This document shows, piece by piece, positions 7,277-16,629 of a stretch of 64,000 nt of DNA. The number at the start of each line of letters is the position of its first letter. The stretch's first letter is position 1. Source of the stretch: Flavobacteriaceae bacterium (GTDB lineage Bacteria > Bacteroidota > Bacteroidia > Flavobacteriales > Flavobacteriaceae); assembly GCA_031277535.1 (NCBI GenBank), contig JAITMD010000006.1:1-64000 (forward strand), given 5' to 3'. The notes beneath the pieces are model-generated. The model worked only from the letters and a program-made list of their open reading frames with translations, made no database searches and was not told the DNA's origin. A program made the position numbers and the translations under genes.

Positions 7277-8975
7277 ATTCATTCTAATAACAACTCTTTT
7301 CTTTACTGCTTGTAAAAGAGAAGTTGATTCATCTATCCAAACACAAGAACTAAATCTTGCTTATAATTATCAGAATACAGCTGATAGTTTATTAGCTTTA
7401 AACAAGTACGATCGTGCTTTTAATACTTATTTATTAGCAAATCAATACTTCGAGAAAAGTAACAAAACAGAAAGTATCACCTACAATAATCTTCAGATTT
7501 CAACGATATACCTAACCATTGGTGATCCTAATAGTGCACAAGAAATATTAACCCAAGAGCTTACCAAAATACAATCAAAAGATACCTCTTATAAGGTTTT
7601 TTTATATAATGCATTAGCCAACTGTTATGTTGAATTAAATGATTACCTACTTGCTAATAAGTATTACACACTATCATTAGAATTAGCTTCTGATGAACAG
7701 ACCAAAGCGATTATTCATAACAATATTGCATTAAACAAAATTGCTCTTAAAGAATACGACAGTGCAATCACAATACTGCAAGCAATAAATACGGCAAATA
7801 CATTACAGAACTCTCCTTTAGAACAAGCAAGAGTGCTAAACAACTTAGGTAAGGCATTATATCTAAAAAACCATAAAGAGGGATTAAAAGAGCTAAAACA
7901 AGCTTTAGCAATACGTTTAGTACACGGCAATCCAAATGACTTATATAGAAGTTACATTGCTCTTGCTGAATACTACGTCTTAAATCAAAATTATAGTACT
8001 GCTCAACAATATGCCTTAGAAGCTTATCACAATTCCATTGAATCAAAAAGTCATAAAGATAAACTTCAATCACTTGAATATCTAATCAAATCAAAAGCAC
8101 CAAATAATTCAGTTTATCTAAAGGAGTACATTGAATTATCTAAAGAAATATACACAACAAATCAACAGGCTAAAAATCAATTTGCAAAAATTCGTTATGA
8201 TTTTGAACAACATGAACAAGAGAACACAAAATTAAAACTTGCCTTACAGCACATTGAACTTATAGCCATCAGAAAAGATAATACCATTTTAGTCTTACTT
8301 ATCACAGCTATATTGGCAAGTTTGATTATCTCATATACTTATCGAAAAATAAAACAACGCCATCGAACAGAAAAAATAGAGCAGGCTTATAAAACAGAAA
8401 CTAATATTGCTAAAAAAATTCATGACGAACTTGCTAATGATGTATTTAATACCCTTACCTATATACAAAACTTTACCCTTGACAATCCTGAAGCAAAAAA
8501 TCATTTAGTAGCAGACTTAGAAGCTATCTATAAAAAGGCAAGAAATATCTCTTTACAACACAGCTCTATTGCTACAGATCAAACATTTATCAATCACTTG
8601 ACAAATTTATTTAATGAATACAATACTGCTTCTTGTCAAATCATCATTACAGGACTTCATAAATTCAATTGGGACAATTTAGATCCAAATCAAAAAATCA
8701 CTATATACCGAGTGATCCAAGAACTATTGGTTAATATGAAAAAACATAGCATGGCTACCTTAGTTGTCTTTAAATTCTCAGAAGAGAATAAATTTTACAA
8801 TATATTTTATTCTGATAATGGTGTTGGAATCATTCAAACAAACATTAATTCAAAAAATGGTCTATCAAATGTGGAAAACCGCATAACTAATATAGGCGGA
8901 ACATTTATTTTTGATAAAGAAAATGCAATAGGAGTCAAATACAACATTCAATTACCAAAAAAGAACTATGTTTAA
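7236..8975 (+). CDS. TPR-containing sensor histidine kinase
   Basis: This two-component kinase has 579 residues. The N terminus has a signal with a lipobox-like end (FFTAC, Cys26). Residues about 40-300 form several TPR-type helical repeats, predicted to lie outside the cytoplasm. One transmembrane helix covers about 349-370. The dimerisation/phosphoacceptor motif is KKIHDELAND with His396, of the HisKA_3 (NarX/DesK) type. The ATPase domain has an N-box (QELLVNMKKHS), a G1 box (DNGVGI) and a G2 box (GLSNVENRI). It overlaps the response regulator gene by 8 nt, so the two form a cognate pair. The signal is unknown. The lipoprotein just upstream is a candidate partner. Confidence 0.88.
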   Translation: MKSILPFFHSSNFLFILITTLFFTACKREVDSSIQTQELNLAYNYQNTADSLLALNKYDRAFNTYLLANQYFEKSNKTESITYNNLQISTIYLTIGDPNSAQEILTQELTKIQSKDTSYKVFLYNALANCYVELNDYLLANKYYTLSLELASDEQTKAIIHNNIALNKIALKEYDSAITILQAINTANTLQNSPLEQARVLNNLGKALYLKNHKEGLKELKQALAIRLVHGNPNDLYRSYIALAEYYVLNQNYSTAQQYALEAYHNSIESKSHKDKLQSLEYLIKSKAPNNSVYLKEYIELSKEIYTTNQQAKNQFAKIRYDFEQHEQENTKLKLALQHIELIAIRKDNTILVLLITAILASLIISYTYRKIKQRHRTEKIEQAYKTETNIAKKIHDELANDVFNTLTYIQNFTLDNPEAKNHLVADLEAIYKKARNISLQHSSIATDQTFINHLTNLFNEYNTASCQIIITGLHKFNWDNLDPNQKITIYRVIQELLVNMKKHSMATLVVFKFSEENKFYNIFYSDNGVGIIQTNINSKNGLSNVENRITNIGGTFIFDKENAIGVKYNIQLPKKNYV

Positions 8976-9642
8976 AAAGATATTAGTAGTAGAAGATTAT
9001 GACAGCATTAATATGGGAATTGTTCAAGCTTTATCAAAGAACTTTTCTCAAACTGAAATATACAGTACAAAGTACTGTGATGATGCTTGGTTAAAAATAC
9101 AAAGTGCAGCAAACAATGAAGCCCCTTTTGATTTAATTATTTCTGATTTATCTTTTCAAGAAGATTATAGAGAAACAAAATTAAAAGGAGGTGCTGACTT
9201 AATCTCATTAATACGAACATATAATCCTACGCTAAAGATTATTGTTTACTCTATAGAAAATAGATACATAGAAGTAAGTGATTTGATTGATCGCCTAAAG
9301 GTAAATGCTTATATCAGTAAAGGTCGTAATAGTATTGAAGATCTTTTAAATGCCATTACCTATATACAAACAGAAGATAGTATTCCCTATCTCTCTTCAG
9401 ACATTAAAGACGTAACCGAAAATTCTACTTCTCTTATTTTACAAGAAGAAGACCTATTAATTTTACGTTTTTTATCGCAAGGCTTTTCTCAAAACGATAT
9501 TAGCGCCAAATTAAAAGAATATGATTCTTCTGTAGCAAGTATCAGTAGCATTGAAAAAAGAATAAGTAAGTTGAAAACTACTTTCAACTCTCGAAATACC
9601 ACGCATTTAATAAGTCTGGTAAAGGACTTAGGTATCATCTAA
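8968..9642 (+). CDS. NarL/LuxR-type response regulator
   Basis: This regulator has 224 residues. The receiver domain (about 1-130) carries the acidic pocket (VVED, Asp10), the phosphoacceptor Asp60 in IISDL, and the conserved Lys118 in YISKG. The C-terminal 70 residues form a LuxR-like helix-turn-helix, with a leading EEDLLILRFLSQGFSQNDISAKL and a recognition segment around SSIEKRISKLKTTF. It is less canonical than E. coli NarL. It is phosphorylated by the overlapping upstream kinase, with which it is translationally coupled. Target genes are not evident, although the inverted repeat at 6604-6673 is a candidate autoregulatory site. Confidence 0.87.
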   Translation: MFKKILVVEDYDSINMGIVQALSKNFSQTEIYSTKYCDDAWLKIQSAANNEAPFDLIISDLSFQEDYRETKLKGGADLISLIRTYNPTLKIIVYSIENRYIEVSDLIDRLKVNAYISKGRNSIEDLLNAITYIQTEDSIPYLSSDIKDVTENSTSLILQEEDLLILRFLSQGFSQNDISAKLKEYDSSVASISSIEKRISKLKTTFNSRNTTHLISLVKDLGII

Positions 9643-9852
9643 TTGTTCACAAAACATAAAAAAATCTCTTAAATGAGGATTTCCGTAAAACAATCTAAAA
9701 AGGAACAAGTACCTTAGCACCCGAAATCGTAGTATTTTGTTGGTACTCGGTTTTATTCTAATCTAATAATTTGGATTGGTTGCAAAATTGTTGTTTCCGA
9801 AGTCTATCAATTCAAATTAAGAATTTTCTGTGAAAAAGAATATTTTTGAATG

Positions 9853-9886
9853 AAATAAGCCGGCTTAAACCGGCTTATTTTTATTT
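9853..9886. terminator. Terminator between response regulator and clpX
   Basis: A perfect 11-bp stem (9853-9863 with 9870-9880, 6-nt loop) with a GC-rich core is followed by a T-tract on the plus strand. It lies directly after the clpX stop on the other strand, so it probably serves both convergent transcripts. Confidence 0.88.
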
Positions 9887-11124
9887 TAAACACCTGCTTG
9901 CAGGCGTTGTAGTAAATTTTTGTTTAGTGCGTGTTCTGCATATTCTTTATCCACATGCAAACTATGTACCTCATCTTCACTTGGTAATTCATACATTGCA
10001 TCTGTCAAAATAGCTTCGCACAACGAGCGCAATCCACGAGCTCCCAATTTATATTCTAAAGCTTTATCTACCATAAAGTCTAAAGCATCATCACTAATAC
10101 TAAAAGCGATGTCATCCATCTCAAACAACTTTTCGTATTGTTTAATCAATGCATTCTTAGGCTCTGTCAGAATAGCTCTTAATGTTACCTTATCCAAAGG
10201 ATCCATATAAGTCAATACAGGCAAACGTCCAATAATTTCAGGAATCAACCCAAAGTCTTTAATATCTTTTGGAATAACGTATTGCATTAAATTAGCTCTA
10301 TCTACTTGTTCATTTTCCTTCGCTGCTGTATAGCCAATTGCTTGGAAATTTAAACGCTTAGATATTATTCGTTCAATACCATCAAATGCACCACCTGCAA
10401 TAAACAAAATGTCTTTTGTATTTACTTCAATAAACTTTTGGTCTGGATGCTTACGTCCTCCTTTAGGTGGAACATTTACTACACTTCCTTCCAATAGTTT
10501 CAGCAAAGCTTGTTGTACTCCTTCTCCAGACACATCTCGTGTAATAGATGGATTATCACTTTTACGAGCAATCTTATCAATCTCATCAATAAAGATAATT
10601 CCTCGCTCAGCACGCTCTACATCATAATCAGCAGCTTGTAATAACTTCGTCAATATACCTTCCACATCTTCTCCCACATACCCTGCTTCCGTCAATACTG
10701 TAGCATCTACAATAGCCAACGGTACATCAAGCATACGCGCAATAGTCTTAGCTACCAACGTTTTTCCTGTACCTGTTTGACCTACCACTAAAATATTACT
10801 CTTTTCAATCTCTACATCATCCTCATTGCGTTGTTGTTGCAATAATCTTTTATAGTGATTATAGACTGCTACAGACATAACACGTTTTGTTTGGTCTTGT
10901 CCGATAACATACTCGTCTAAAAAAGCACGTATTTCTTTTGGTTTTCTCAACAATAATTCACTTGACAATTTATCAAGATCTTCGCTGTTATTCTCTTCCA
11001 ACACGATTCCATATGCTTGATCAACACATCGATCACAAATATGAGAATCTATACCTGCAATAAGAATATTCGTTTCAGACTTTGGTCGTCCACAAAACGA
11101 ACATCTCATCTCTTCTTTTGCCAT
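9886..11124 (-). CDS. clpX: ClpX, ATPase subunit of ClpXP protease
   Basis: ClpX is the hexameric AAA+ unfoldase that feeds substrates to ClpP. The protein has 412 residues, close to the usual length. The zinc-binding domain has Cys8, Cys11, Cys30 and Cys33. Walker A is GQTGTGKT (115-122), Walker B is IIFIDE (176-181), and a GYVGEDVEG pore segment is present. The sensor and small C-terminal domain (LGARGLRSL) are intact. It lies 6 bp after clpP on the same strand, so the two subunits are co-expressed. Confidence 0.98.
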   Translation of the reverse strand: MAKEEMRCSFCGRPKSETNILIAGIDSHICDRCVDQAYGIVLEENNSEDLDKLSSELLLRKPKEIRAFLDEYVIGQDQTKRVMSVAVYNHYKRLLQQQRNEDDVEIEKSNILVVGQTGTGKTLVAKTIARMLDVPLAIVDATVLTEAGYVGEDVEGILTKLLQAADYDVERAERGIIFIDEIDKIARKSDNPSITRDVSGEGVQQALLKLLEGSVVNVPPKGGRKHPDQKFIEVNTKDILFIAGGAFDGIERIISKRLNFQAIGYTAAKENEQVDRANLMQYVIPKDIKDFGLIPEIIGRLPVLTYMDPLDKVTLRAILTEPKNALIKQYEKLFEMDDIAFSISDDALDFMVDKALEYKLGARGLRSLCEAILTDAMYELPSEDEVHSLHVDKEYAEHALNKNLLQRLQAGV

Positions 11125-11130
11125 ATTTAC

Positions 11131-11790
11131 TTATCCTCTTGTTAAGATTTCATCAATCATTCCGTACGCTTTAGCTTCATGCGCAATCATCCAGTAATCG
11201 CGATCACTATCATGGTGTACTTTTTCCATTGATTGTCCAGAATGCTTAGAAATGATCTCGTACAACTCTTCTTTTAATTTTAATATTTCACGAGCTGTAA
11301 TTTCAATATCAGATGCTTGTCCTTGTGCTCCTCCAAGTGGTTGATGAATCATTACTCTTGAATGTGGTAAAGCAGAACGTTTTCCATCTGCACCTGCACA
11401 CAACAACACAGCTCCCATAGATGCTGCCATACCTGTACAAATAGTAGCTACATCCGGTTTTACCAATTGCATTGTATCATAAATACCCAAACCAGCATAT
11501 ACTCCTCCACCTGGTGAATTAATATAAATGCTGATGTCTTTTGAGTTGTCAATACTTTCTAAGAACAATAATTGTGCTTGAATAATATTAGCAACATAAT
11601 CATCAATTCCCGTTCCTAAGAAAATAATACGATCCATCATCAAACGTGAAAATACGTCCATAGAAGCAACATTCATTTGACGTTCTTCGATGATATATGG
11701 AGTCATACTACTAACTATTTTATCATAATACATACTACTAATCCCTTGGTGTTGAGTAGCATATTTTTTAAATTCTCTTCCGTAATCCAT
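11131..11790 (-). CDS. clpP: ClpP, proteolytic subunit of Clp protease
   Basis: This serine peptidase forms the double heptameric barrel of ClpXP. It has 219 residues. The catalytic Ser124 is in GMAASMGA and His149 is in MIHQPLGG, with the third residue, Asp, in the SDRDYW segment near 195-200. The NSPGGGVYAG strand is present. The N-terminal 25 residues are likely a processed propeptide. It is between tig (a terminator lies in between) and clpX. Confidence 0.98.
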   Translation of the reverse strand: MDYGREFKKYATQHQGISSMYYDKIVSSMTPYIIEERQMNVASMDVFSRLMMDRIIFLGTGIDDYVANIIQAQLLFLESIDNSKDISIYINSPGGGVYAGLGIYDTMQLVKPDVATICTGMAASMGAVLLCAGADGKRSALPHSRVMIHQPLGGAQGQASDIEITAREILKLKEELYEIISKHSGQSMEKVHHDSDRDYWMIAHEAKAYGMIDEILTRG

Positions 11791-11816
11791 TTTTTACAAT
11801 TTATATTATAAAGCTA

Positions 11817-11851
11817 AAAAAAATAAGCGCCTTTCTCTACAGAAAGACGCT
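11817..11851 (-). terminator. Terminator between tig and clpP
   Basis: An 11-bp stem (11826-11836 with 11841-11851, containing one G-U pair when read on the minus strand) has a 4-nt loop and is followed on the minus strand by a long T-tract. It lies just after the trigger factor gene and probably reduces read-through into clpPX. Confidence 0.82.
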
Positions 11852-11877
11852 CAAATATACTTATTTTTTTCCGGAAA

Positions 11878-13203
11878 TTATTCTCCGTACATTTCCTTAA
11901 CGAAATCTTTGTAAGAAACTTCTTTTGTATCAGCATTTGCTTTTTCAGCAAATAAAGCTAACATTTTGTCGTTCATTACTTGCTCAGAAATACGTCTTAC
12001 CTCTTCTTGGTTAGACATTACACGTGCAACGATATCTTCAACAGTTTTAGCATCTGGTTCAGTTTGTCCGAATTGAGCTAATTGTTCTTTGATTAATTTT
12101 GTAGTGTATTCTTTAATTTCTTCAAAGTTTAATTGTAAGTCGAATTGGCTCATTACTTTACCTTCAACTAATTGGAAACGTAAACCTTTTTCAGATTTAG
12201 CGTACTCCTCAGCAGCTTCTTCTGCAGTTAATGGAGTTTCTCCTGCTCCCATTAACCATTTTTTCAAGAATTCAGCTGGTAATTCAAATGAAGTGTTTTC
12301 TAAGATGTGCTCAAATACGTCGTTTACAAATTTTTGATCTGCTTGTCCAGTAAATTGTTTCTCAGCGTCTTCTTTGATTTTTTCTTTTAATTGTTCTACA
12401 GATGTTACAACACCTTCTCCAAACAATTTATCAAATAACTCTTGGTTTAACTCAGCTTTTTCGCTTTCGTTGATTTCTTTAATTGTAAATACAACATCAA
12501 CTTCTAATCCATGAATTCCATCATGTCCTAATCCTAAGTAATCCATTAGTTTGTGATCGTCATCAAATAAACCTTTTGTGCTTACTGAAACTTGATCACC
12601 AACTTTTTTGTTTAAGAATTTCTTTTGGTTTGTTTTTGTTCTGAACTCACTCACTGCAATTTGAGTATCGTGGTTGATTCCAGCCTCTTCATTTGTAAAT
12701 GTACCTACCATTTCAGAAGTTTCTTCAACTACTTCTTTAGAGATCAATTTACCATATTGTTTTTGAATGTACTCTACTTGTTCATCCAACATAGCGTCGT
12801 CAGCAACGATATTGAATTTAGTTACTTTCTTTTTAGTATCTAATTCTACAGAAAACTCTGGAGATAATCCTAATTCAAAGTCAAATTTAAGAACATCAGC
12901 ATCCCAGTCAAAGTCTTCACCTGCAACAGGAAGTGGATTACCTAAAATATCAAGTTTCTCTTCTACAAGGTAGTTGCTTAATTTTTCTTGCAAAATTTTG
13001 TTTACTTCTTCAAACAATACTGCTTTTCCGTATTGTTTTTGAACTAAACTCATTGGCACAGCACCTTTTCTAAATCCAGGGATACTTGCATTTTTTTTAT
13101 AATTAGACAATACTTTGTCTACATTACCTTGAAAATCTTCTTTTGCAAGCTCGATAGTCACGATTGCATTAAGAGCATCTACGTTATTTCTTGTAATATT
13201 CAT
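11878..13203 (-). CDS. tig: Trigger factor, ribosome-associated chaperone
   Basis: Trigger factor binds nascent chains at the ribosome exit. It has 441 residues. The N-terminal ribosome-binding domain shows the signature GFRKGAVPMSLVQKQYG (about 43-59). A degenerate peptidyl-prolyl isomerase domain lies near 155-240 and a long helical C-terminal arm (about 250-441) follows. Flavobacterial trigger factors commonly have a diverged PPIase domain. It is upstream of clpP and clpX, a widespread gene order linking folding and proteolysis. A good -33/-7 promoter lies upstream. Confidence 0.95.
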   Translation of the reverse strand: MNITRNNVDALNAIVTIELAKEDFQGNVDKVLSNYKKNASIPGFRKGAVPMSLVQKQYGKAVLFEEVNKILQEKLSNYLVEEKLDILGNPLPVAGEDFDWDADVLKFDFELGLSPEFSVELDTKKKVTKFNIVADDAMLDEQVEYIQKQYGKLISKEVVEETSEMVGTFTNEEAGINHDTQIAVSEFRTKTNQKKFLNKKVGDQVSVSTKGLFDDDHKLMDYLGLGHDGIHGLEVDVVFTIKEINESEKAELNQELFDKLFGEGVVTSVEQLKEKIKEDAEKQFTGQADQKFVNDVFEHILENTSFELPAEFLKKWLMGAGETPLTAEEAAEEYAKSEKGLRFQLVEGKVMSQFDLQLNFEEIKEYTTKLIKEQLAQFGQTEPDAKTVEDIVARVMSNQEEVRRISEQVMNDKMLALFAEKANADTKEVSYKDFVKEMYGE

Positions 13204-13227
13204 TTTTGATGTATTTACATATAAAAT

Positions 13228-13265
13228 TGGGTTGCAAAAATAAATTATTTTTACAACCCAACCAA
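13228..13265 (-). promoter_or_regulatory. tig promoter overlapping an inverted repeat
   Basis: On the minus strand, TTG (13265-13263), a 20-nt spacer and TATTTTTG (13242-13235) match the Bacteroidetes -33/-7 consensus, about 32 nt upstream of the tig ATG. An inverted repeat overlaps the -7 box: TGGGTTG (13228-13234) mirrored by CAACCCA (13254-13260), with an inner AAAAAT/ATTTTT. It may be an operator, or the terminator of the upstream small gene. Confidence 0.6.
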
Positions 13266-13315
13266 GTTTTTAAACAATTGTCTTTCAACTAATAAAATTT
13301 TAACGTCTTCATCAA

Positions 13316-13657
13316 TCATCTTTTATCAAACATCCCATTCACGATTGATTGACAAAATGTCAATACAATACTAAACAGAAGTGCCGTCCAAAAACTCGAT
13401 ATAGTAAAACCATCAACCATCTTAGCTGCGAGCAGAATAATTACTGCATTAATGACAAATAAGAAAAGCCCCAAAGAGATGATTGTTGCAGGTAAAGTCA
13501 AGAACACCAATATAGGTTTTAATATTGCATTCAGTATTCCTAATACAAATGCTACCCATAATGCTGTTACAAAACTATCTACTCCTACTCCTGGTAAAAA
13601 TTTTGAAAGTAGTACTACTATTACTCCTGTTGCTAATAATCTTAGTATAAATCCCAT
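13316..13657 (-). CDS. Small four-helix membrane protein, PF04020 (YvlD-like) family
   Basis: This 113-residue protein is nearly all hydrophobic, with four transmembrane helices and the conserved start (GFILRLLATGVIVVLLSKFLPGV). LWVAFVLGILNAILKPIL and TFCQSIVNGMFDKR also match the family often labelled phage holin family 4 or YvlD. That label does not mean it is a phage gene, since the family is common on chromosomes. Its function is unknown. A TAACTTTG -7 box (13688-13681, minus strand) overlaps the stop codon of the upstream SGNH gene. Confidence 0.85.
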   Translation of the reverse strand: MGFILRLLATGVIVVLLSKFLPGVGVDSFVTALWVAFVLGILNAILKPILVFLTLPATIISLGLFLFVINAVIILLAAKMVDGFTISSFWTALLFSIVLTFCQSIVNGMFDKR

Positions 13658-13680
13658 TGCTCTATTTTTATGTTACATGA

Positions 13681-13688
13681 CAAAGTTA
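13681..13688 (-). promoter_or_regulatory. -7 promoter element for the small membrane protein
   Basis: TAACTTTG on the minus strand fits TAnnTTTG, 23 nt upstream of the ATG at 13657. It overlaps the end of the upstream SGNH hydrolase gene. No TTG at -33 is evident. Confidence 0.45.
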
Positions 13689-15299
13689 GTTATTTCCTAC
13701 CACTAAAGTAGGTCCTGGATAAACTGCTGGATTAACTAATGGAATATTTGCTTTGAAATGTTTATTGATAACTTTTAATATTTCAGAAGATATAAATGCA
13801 TAACCTCTTGCATTTAAGTGTACTCCATCCAAAGAGAACATTACTGTATTCAAGTTACCCATTCCTTTAAAATAGTCCGCTGTATAAATTTGTCCATCCT
13901 CAACACGCAATCCTGCTACGGCTTGATTCAAAATTGCATTCATATCTGCAATAGCTAATCCTTTTCCTTCAGCTACAGCACGAATTATGCCATTAAACTT
14001 CATTGTTGCATCTTTTATTTTTGCTTGCTCTACTGGATTCAACACAAAACTATCATCAATTGGATAAGTCACTCCTTTTTTCAACAACGCATCCATCGCT
14101 ACATTCCCCGTTTTTACTGGTATTCCTATCTGTCCTTTGCTTGTCAACAGCATTAAATCTTTTGCTGTAGCATGACGAGCTTGTCCATAGGTTGTACCTA
14201 TAAATTCTATTTCTTTTTCTGTAATAGGTAACGGAAACTGTCCTGAAGCAACTAAACCTTTTATTGCTGCTGTCAACATAGGCCCCATATTTTTCAATGT
14301 TTTATCTTGAATTAATAAAGGATTTGCTTTCTCCTTACTAAACAATTGTAAACGATCACCTTCTCCTGCTACTGTTAATATCTGTTTTAACATTCCTACA
14401 AACTGATTCAATTGATCAATATTATCAACTCCTATCAATTGTGGTGATAATGGGTTATATGGAACAGTAGTAAAAAATGGAATTGCTGTTACATCTGGTA
14501 TAGTTGCTACCACTCCTTTTGCTCCTTGCGAAGTTAAAGTAGTTGTAATTGCTTCATAAGATTGTTTAAACACTCCCACATGTGTAATATCATTAGCTCC
14601 ATATGTTGCAGGGTTTGTTCCACCTACTTCATTTTGATCCACTCCTTCTCCTCCAGAAGTTGCATAAGACAAAACATCGTTTGCACCAATCCAGTTGGTA
14701 AAAAATGTTGGTTTCAAACTCATCGCATCTGCCAACACAGTCACGTCAGGAGATGTAGCTGTACGCACAAAATAAGGATTCGCTTTTCCAGCTGCTAAAT
14801 TTGCCATATTCCCATATCCTGGTGCCAACAAGTGAAAAGTTTTTGCTCCTGGTACACCTGCATTGTGATACGCTGTTTTTTGCAACGTTGTTGCTTCAAT
14901 AGCTATTGGTTTATTAATATTCACAGGTCCTATTGGTTGTCCATCAGGTCCTGGAGCCATATTCACTACCATTTTTGTTGGTCCAATTATTTTTCCACCA
15001 ACCATCATACCTCCCACGTTATTTATATCCTCAGCGTATGAAGGTTGTGTAAACACACCTCCACCAACTACTCTAAACTGACCTGCAAGAATATTTGGAA
15101 ACGAATTCTGTTGTCCTGATTTATAAACTGTTCCATCCATAAATCCAGATGTAAGTGAGTTTCCAATAGCTACATACGAACTAAAGTTAGCCTCTCCAGC
15201 ATAATATGTTCCCGAGTCTATTTTATCCTCAATATTTGGTTCACAAGCAGCTGTTAACATAGCTACTATAGGCAATATATAAATATATCTTTTTTTCAT
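13686..15299 (-). CDS. SGNH/GDSL-type hydrolase lipoprotein
   Basis: This lipoprotein has 537 residues with a lipobox LTAAC (Cys19). SGNH block I reads AIGNSLTSG (about residues 46-54), so the usual GDSL is GNSL here, with the nucleophile Ser kept. A later GAND (block III) and DGVHLNARGYAFIS (block V, with Asp and His) complete the active site. It is thus a probable lipid or ester hydrolase at the outer membrane or periplasm. It begins 19 bp after a FadL-like porin gene, suggesting the porin passes a hydrophobic substrate that the enzyme cleaves. The substrate is unknown. Confidence 0.85.
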   Translation of the reverse strand: MKKRYIYILPIVAMLTAACEPNIEDKIDSGTYYAGEANFSSYVAIGNSLTSGFMDGTVYKSGQQNSFPNILAGQFRVVGGGVFTQPSYAEDINNVGGMMVGGKIIGPTKMVVNMAPGPDGQPIGPVNINKPIAIEATTLQKTAYHNAGVPGAKTFHLLAPGYGNMANLAAGKANPYFVRTATSPDVTVLADAMSLKPTFFTNWIGANDVLSYATSGGEGVDQNEVGGTNPATYGANDITHVGVFKQSYEAITTTLTSQGAKGVVATIPDVTAIPFFTTVPYNPLSPQLIGVDNIDQLNQFVGMLKQILTVAGEGDRLQLFSKEKANPLLIQDKTLKNMGPMLTAAIKGLVASGQFPLPITEKEIEFIGTTYGQARHATAKDLMLLTSKGQIGIPVKTGNVAMDALLKKGVTYPIDDSFVLNPVEQAKIKDATMKFNGIIRAVAEGKGLAIADMNAILNQAVAGLRVEDGQIYTADYFKGMGNLNTVMFSLDGVHLNARGYAFISSEILKVINKHFKANIPLVNPAVYPGPTLVVGNN

Positions 15300-15318
15300 A
15301 ATCGTAAGTCGTTAAAAA

Positions 15319-16569
15319 TTAGAAACTATATGACAAGCCAAGTCCTCCGCTTGTAACAGCTGTTTTGTATGTTCCTCCAAATGATACATTTTGACCATCT
15401 TCAACATAGTAATCATAAGAACTATTTGTATCACTAAAGTGTAAATAAGAGAACACTAAGTCGATTCCTAAACCATTTTTAAACTTATACGTTAAACCTC
15501 CTGTATAAGCTCTTGAATCATTTCTTGGTGTTTCTGGAGCAAAGTATCCAGGTTGTACAGGACTTTCATCGTAATACCATCCAGTTCTTAACGATAATTG
15601 ATCATTTGCTTGGTATTGCACCCCTAAGCGGTAGGTACTTGAATCTTTATAATTTCTTGCATTTACAGAAGTACCAATTGCAGGATTATCAATAAAATTA
15701 AGCGTTAATGATTTATACTCTCTCCAGTAAGCGCGGTTGTAATCAAACGCAAGCAACCATTTTCCTAATTTATATGAAGTACCTACAGTTAACTCTGCTG
15801 GTAATGGTAAGTCTGCATCAAAATTACCATTTTTAAATATTCCTTGTCCAAAAGCAGGTACATTGCTAAATCTTGCATCTCCACCTCTTGCTTTCATAAT
15901 AATTTTTGAACGGTAATTCATCCCCAAACGCCAGTTGTCAGTTACAGTTACCATATAACCTGCTGTCCATCCCCACGCTTGTACATTTTTTGCTTCCACT
16001 TCAACAGAAGTACGCTGTCCTGCTTCATTCGTCATACTGCGCGACACATTTTTATCAAATGTAACTCCTCCATTTACGAAGATAGGTCCCCCACCAAAAC
16101 TAAAATGCTTACTCAATTTAACCGATACTGTTGGTTGAAAGTAAATTGCTTTCAAATCGATACTATTAACCAAGTGCGACCCTTGCCAATCTTTATCCCA
16201 ATCTACCGCACTACCATATGGTGAGTACACAGCCAAACCAAGACTTAACCAATCTGTAGCTTTGTAGTTCCCATAAAAATAAAATGGAGTACCTACATTA
16301 CGCGTTTTATTTTCCCAATTATAAGTTGTATTCTGAAACTTAGTATCTGCTACTAAAACACTTGCTCCAGCAGAAAAACTAAATTTATCTTCTAAATAAA
16401 CAGCACCAGCAGGGTTAAAAAACAATGTTTCGGCACTATTAATCACAGCAACCCCTGTATGTCCCATTGCAAGTTGCTTATTTCCTTGCATAGCAACACG
16501 ATACCCCCCTGCCATAGCAGATGTAGATATTAATGCTAACAAAGACAACGATAATACTTTTTTAACCAT
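15319..16569 (-). CDS. OmpP1/FadL/TodX-family outer-membrane transporter
   Basis: This 14-strand outer-membrane barrel of the FadL family imports long-chain fatty acids or other hydrophobic compounds. It has 416 residues, a signal peptide ending in AMAGG (about residue 21), and the family N-terminal segment (GYRVAMQGNKQLAMGHTGVA then ETLFFNPAG) that forms the hatch. Many aromatic strands follow, with a C-terminal LSYSF. It is first in an operon with the SGNH-hydrolase lipoprotein. A clean -33/-7 promoter lies 30-60 bp upstream. Confidence 0.92.
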   Translation of the reverse strand: MVKKVLSLSLLALISTSAMAGGYRVAMQGNKQLAMGHTGVAVINSAETLFFNPAGAVYLEDKFSFSAGASVLVADTKFQNTTYNWENKTRNVGTPFYFYGNYKATDWLSLGLAVYSPYGSAVDWDKDWQGSHLVNSIDLKAIYFQPTVSVKLSKHFSFGGGPIFVNGGVTFDKNVSRSMTNEAGQRTSVEVEAKNVQAWGWTAGYMVTVTDNWRLGMNYRSKIIMKARGGDARFSNVPAFGQGIFKNGNFDADLPLPAELTVGTSYKLGKWLLAFDYNRAYWREYKSLTLNFIDNPAIGTSVNARNYKDSSTYRLGVQYQANDQLSLRTGWYYDESPVQPGYFAPETPRNDSRAYTGGLTYKFKNGLGIDLVFSYLHFSDTNSSYDYYVEDGQNVSFGGTYKTAVTSGGLGLSYSF

Positions 16570-16598
16570 AATCGACTTTATTTATAATTTACTATAAT

Positions 16599-16629
16599 CA
16601 AATATAGAGATTAAAAGGATTTTTACAAA
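16599..16629 (-). promoter_or_regulatory. Promoter of the FadL-SGNH operon
   Basis: On the minus strand, TTTG (16629-16626), a 19-nt spacer and TATATTTG (16606-16599) match both boxes of the Bacteroidetes promoter. The predicted start near 16594 gives a leader of about 25 nt. Confidence 0.75.

Noticed and set aside
13316..13657. Prophage marker (phage holin family)
   Set aside because: The family is chromosomal in many bacteria, and no other phage gene is nearby.
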